Origin: Chloroflexota bacterium
Lineage (GTDB): Bacteria; Chloroflexota; Dehalococcoidia; SZUA-161; SpSt-899
DNA: 5,638 nucleotides
NCBI GenBank assembly: GCA_018725425.1
Contig: QLUL01000084.1
Coordinates: forward strand, 1 to 5,638
Direction of reading: 5' to 3'
Shown here in pieces: positions 4,138-5,638 of this stretch (within the stretch, counting starts at the first letter, position 1; each line of letters starts with the position of its first letter). The translations under genes were made by a program, and so were the position numbers. The notes below the pieces were generated by a model. That model made no database searches, had not been told where the DNA came from, and worked only from the letters and a program-made list of their open reading frames with translations.

Positions 4138-5638
4138 TTATCGCCTTCCAAACTTCCTAAATATAACCCACAAACCAATTGCCACCATAATAAGAATTGC
4201 CACTCCCAATAATGCTAGGAATGGTCCTTCTACCACAATCACTCTAAATTCAACTTCTTCTTCAATTTGATCACTTCCAACTGTCATTCTTAATCTGTAT
4301 TCACCAGCAACAATATCTGCAGGAGGTATCACAACTACATTGAATACTTTTCTCTCACCAGGTACAATGCGTGTAACAGTTCTTGGTGTGATCTCAACAT
4401 GCCATCCCTCAGGCGCACTGACATCAGGGCGAACATCTGTAAGTGATATACCTCTACCATGATTTCTAACCGTAACTTCAAATGATGCCGTACCGCCACG
4501 TGTTATTTCAACTCGGAGTCTATCAAAACCTACGAGCATGTCAATCGTTCCCCGTATACTCAAAGACAATGCTTCGTCGTAAACCAGAGCAGATGATTCG
4601 ATAACACTTGCAAAATTATATTCTCCAATTCCAATGCCATGCGGTGGGATTATTTCAAGATCAAGATCCTTTGATTCACCTGATCTTATAAAAACCTCTG
4701 TAACCTCCACTTCTGTACCCCGAACCATATATCTTGCATGCCATCCATGCGGAAGCCCGGCAACACGCAGTTTAAAAGTATCTTCAAATTCGCCTATATT
4801 CTCAATAGTGATTGCAAATACAGGGCGCGTACCAGCAGTAATTGTTTTTGATGGTACATCCACTCTAACTTCAGCAGCAAAAGATTTACGTTCAAGTACT
4901 ATGATACCAATATCAGTATCTCGCCTCACTCGTATTCTAACATCTCTTTCCCATCTAATCTCATATCCTGCTCTCTCAATCTTTATATCATATATTGCTT
5001 CTTCAAGATCCATGCTAAGAAGTCCTGCCGCTGTTGTCCTTATTTGACTTATTTGCTCACCATTCATATAAGCACTAACAATCGCACCTCGCACTTTATC
5101 ACCATCTCTATTAACCGTGGTGAGCCTCAGCGTACCAGGTTTTCCTTCATGAGTTTCTGTAATATAAACAGAAAGTGCGACACTTCCGTCCCCGAAACTA
5201 ACATCTATGCGATGTTCTCCGATAGGGGCATCGCCTGGGGGTTCAACAATTAAATCAACTGTTCTGGACTCCCCAGGTGGAATTGATATCCTGTGAATAT
5301 TTCGCCCTGCTGCCTCAAATCGTATATCCCAGTTAGCAGCTTCACCAAACGCCGTATGTTGAATGCGGTGGTCTGCAGTTGTTGTTTTAGGATTGGTGAT
5401 GGTAATAGAGAACGTAGCAGTATCGCCTGCTTCAATCATTTGATCAGGGAAATCACTTCGTATATCGATAATTCGCACCTCTGTTTCTATAATAGAAACA
5501 AAAAGTGTGACACTTCCGTCCCCGAAAGTAACATTTATGCGATGTTCCCCGATAGGGGCATCGCCTGGGGGTTCAACAATTACATTAACTGGTCTAGACT
5601 CCCCAGGTGGAATTGATATCTTGTGAATATTTCGCCCT
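4138..5638 (-). CDS. Multi-domain NEW3-type surface protein with C-terminal membrane anchor (5' end outside window)
   Basis: At least 499 codons; the frame is open to the right edge, so the start is outside. Numbering from the first complete codon at 5637: the end of a NEW3-like beta-sandwich repeat (1-52); a full second copy (53-163) with PPGESR, IVEPPGDAPIGEHRI and FGDGSV motifs; a carboxypeptidase-regulatory/PEGA-like sandwich (about 167-250, GTLRLTTV to IGIIVLER); two more divergent NEW3-like domains (about 254-363 and 364-468, with GLPHGWHA and APEGWHVEITP); then a hydrophobic helix (about 471-493, LALLGVAILIMVAIGLWVIF) and a basic RKFGRR tail. This implies a single-pass protein with its repeats outside the cell and the basic tail inside. 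Such COG1470-like proteins occur in archaea and bacteria, and their ligands are generally unknown. AT content is clearly higher than in the genes to the left, suggesting transfer or different selection. The gene ends 27 bases before the GTG of the CBS remnant. Confidence 0.8.
   Translation of the reverse strand, partial: GRNIHKISIPPGESRPVNVIVEPPGDAPIGEHRINVTFGDGSVTLFVSIIETEVRIIDIRSDFPDQMIEAGDTATFSITITNPKTTTADHRIQHTAFGEAANWDIRFEAAGRNIHRISIPPGESRTVDLIVEPPGDAPIGEHRIDVSFGDGSVALSVYITETHEGKPGTLRLTTVNRDGDKVRGAIVSAYMNGEQISQIRTTAAGLLSMDLEEAIYDIKIERAGYEIRWERDVRIRVRRDTDIGIIVLERKSFAAEVRVDVPSKTITAGTRPVFAITIENIGEFEDTFKLRVAGLPHGWHARYMVRGTEVEVTEVFIRSGESKDLDLEIIPPHGIGIGEYNFASVIESSALVYDEALSLSIRGTIDMLVGFDRLRVEITRGGTASFEVTVRNHGRGISLTDVRPDVSAPEGWHVEITPRTVTRIVPGERKVFNVVVIPPADIVAGEYRLRMTVGSDQIEEEVEFRVIVVEGPFLALLGVAILIMVAIGLWVIFRKFGRR
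5169..5638 (-). repeat. 330-bp tandem duplication within the NEW3 gene (second copy cut by window edge)
   Basis: Positions 5171-5308 and 5501-5638 are the same sequence shifted by exactly 330 bases (110 codons), with 10 mismatches in 138 positions (about 93% identity). Identity decays just left of each copy (about 5150 and 5480) and continues up to the window edge. Most of the copied part encodes the second half of a NEW3-like domain. The period is a multiple of three, so the reading frame is kept. Confidence 0.9.

Noticed and set aside
4634..5047. Plus-strand open frame of 137 codons antisense to the NEW3 gene
   Set aside because: It is a Ser/Thr-rich shadow of a repetitive beta-sandwich gene on the other strand, with no recognisable domain.
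5151..5638. CRISPR-like or mobile repeat
   Set aside because: The repeat is 330 bases long, in frame and coding, and has no short unique spacers or terminal inverted repeats. It is a protein-domain duplication.

Overview
This window looks bacterial and most likely chromosomal DNA of a Chloroflexota-type (Dehalococcoidia-like) organism. The phylum call is inference: it rests on the flavour of the PRPP synthetase and of the CBS-domain protein. The left part is ordinary housekeeping DNA of moderate-to-high GC (one hand-counted 60-base line, 721-780, has 39 G+C). The right end, beyond about 4.0 kb, is clearly more AT-rich (24 and 25 G+C in lines 4201-4260 and 4921-4980).

Layout, left to right. 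On the minus strand, prs (PRPP synthetase, 162-1103) is followed 13 bases later by the first 49 codons of secA, which runs off the left edge; a good promoter lies upstream of prs. Further right on the same strand is a small P-loop kinase (1207-1797), whose consensus promoter sits so close to the ATG that its mRNA should be leaderless. Back to back with that promoter is the promoter of a plus-strand tRNA cluster: Phe(GAA), Gly(GCC), Leu(CAA), Gln(UUG), 1887-2337. The spacers between these tRNAs hold a perfect 10-bp inverted repeat and a long imperfect inverted repeat.

The cluster runs head-on into a minus-strand gene (2354-3274) for a membrane-anchored coiled-coil protein with a C-terminal transglutaminase-like Cys-His-Glu domain. 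Next, also on the minus strand, is a CBS-ACT-like regulatory protein (3499-4110) that has lost its first CBS domain. A TTGACA promoter and a perfect Shine-Dalgarno still stand in front of the remnant, but no start codon follows them. The rest of the window (4138 to the right edge, minus strand) is an AT-rich gene for a surface protein built from tandem NEW3-type beta-sandwich domains and a C-terminal membrane anchor. Its frame is open to the window edge, so its true start is outside, and it contains a recent 330-bp (110-residue) domain duplication.

No new enzymatic or defence system is visible. The points most worth a second look are the decapitated CBS gene next to a compositionally foreign repeat-domain surface protein, and the leaderless kinase gene sharing a compact divergent promoter with the tRNA operon.
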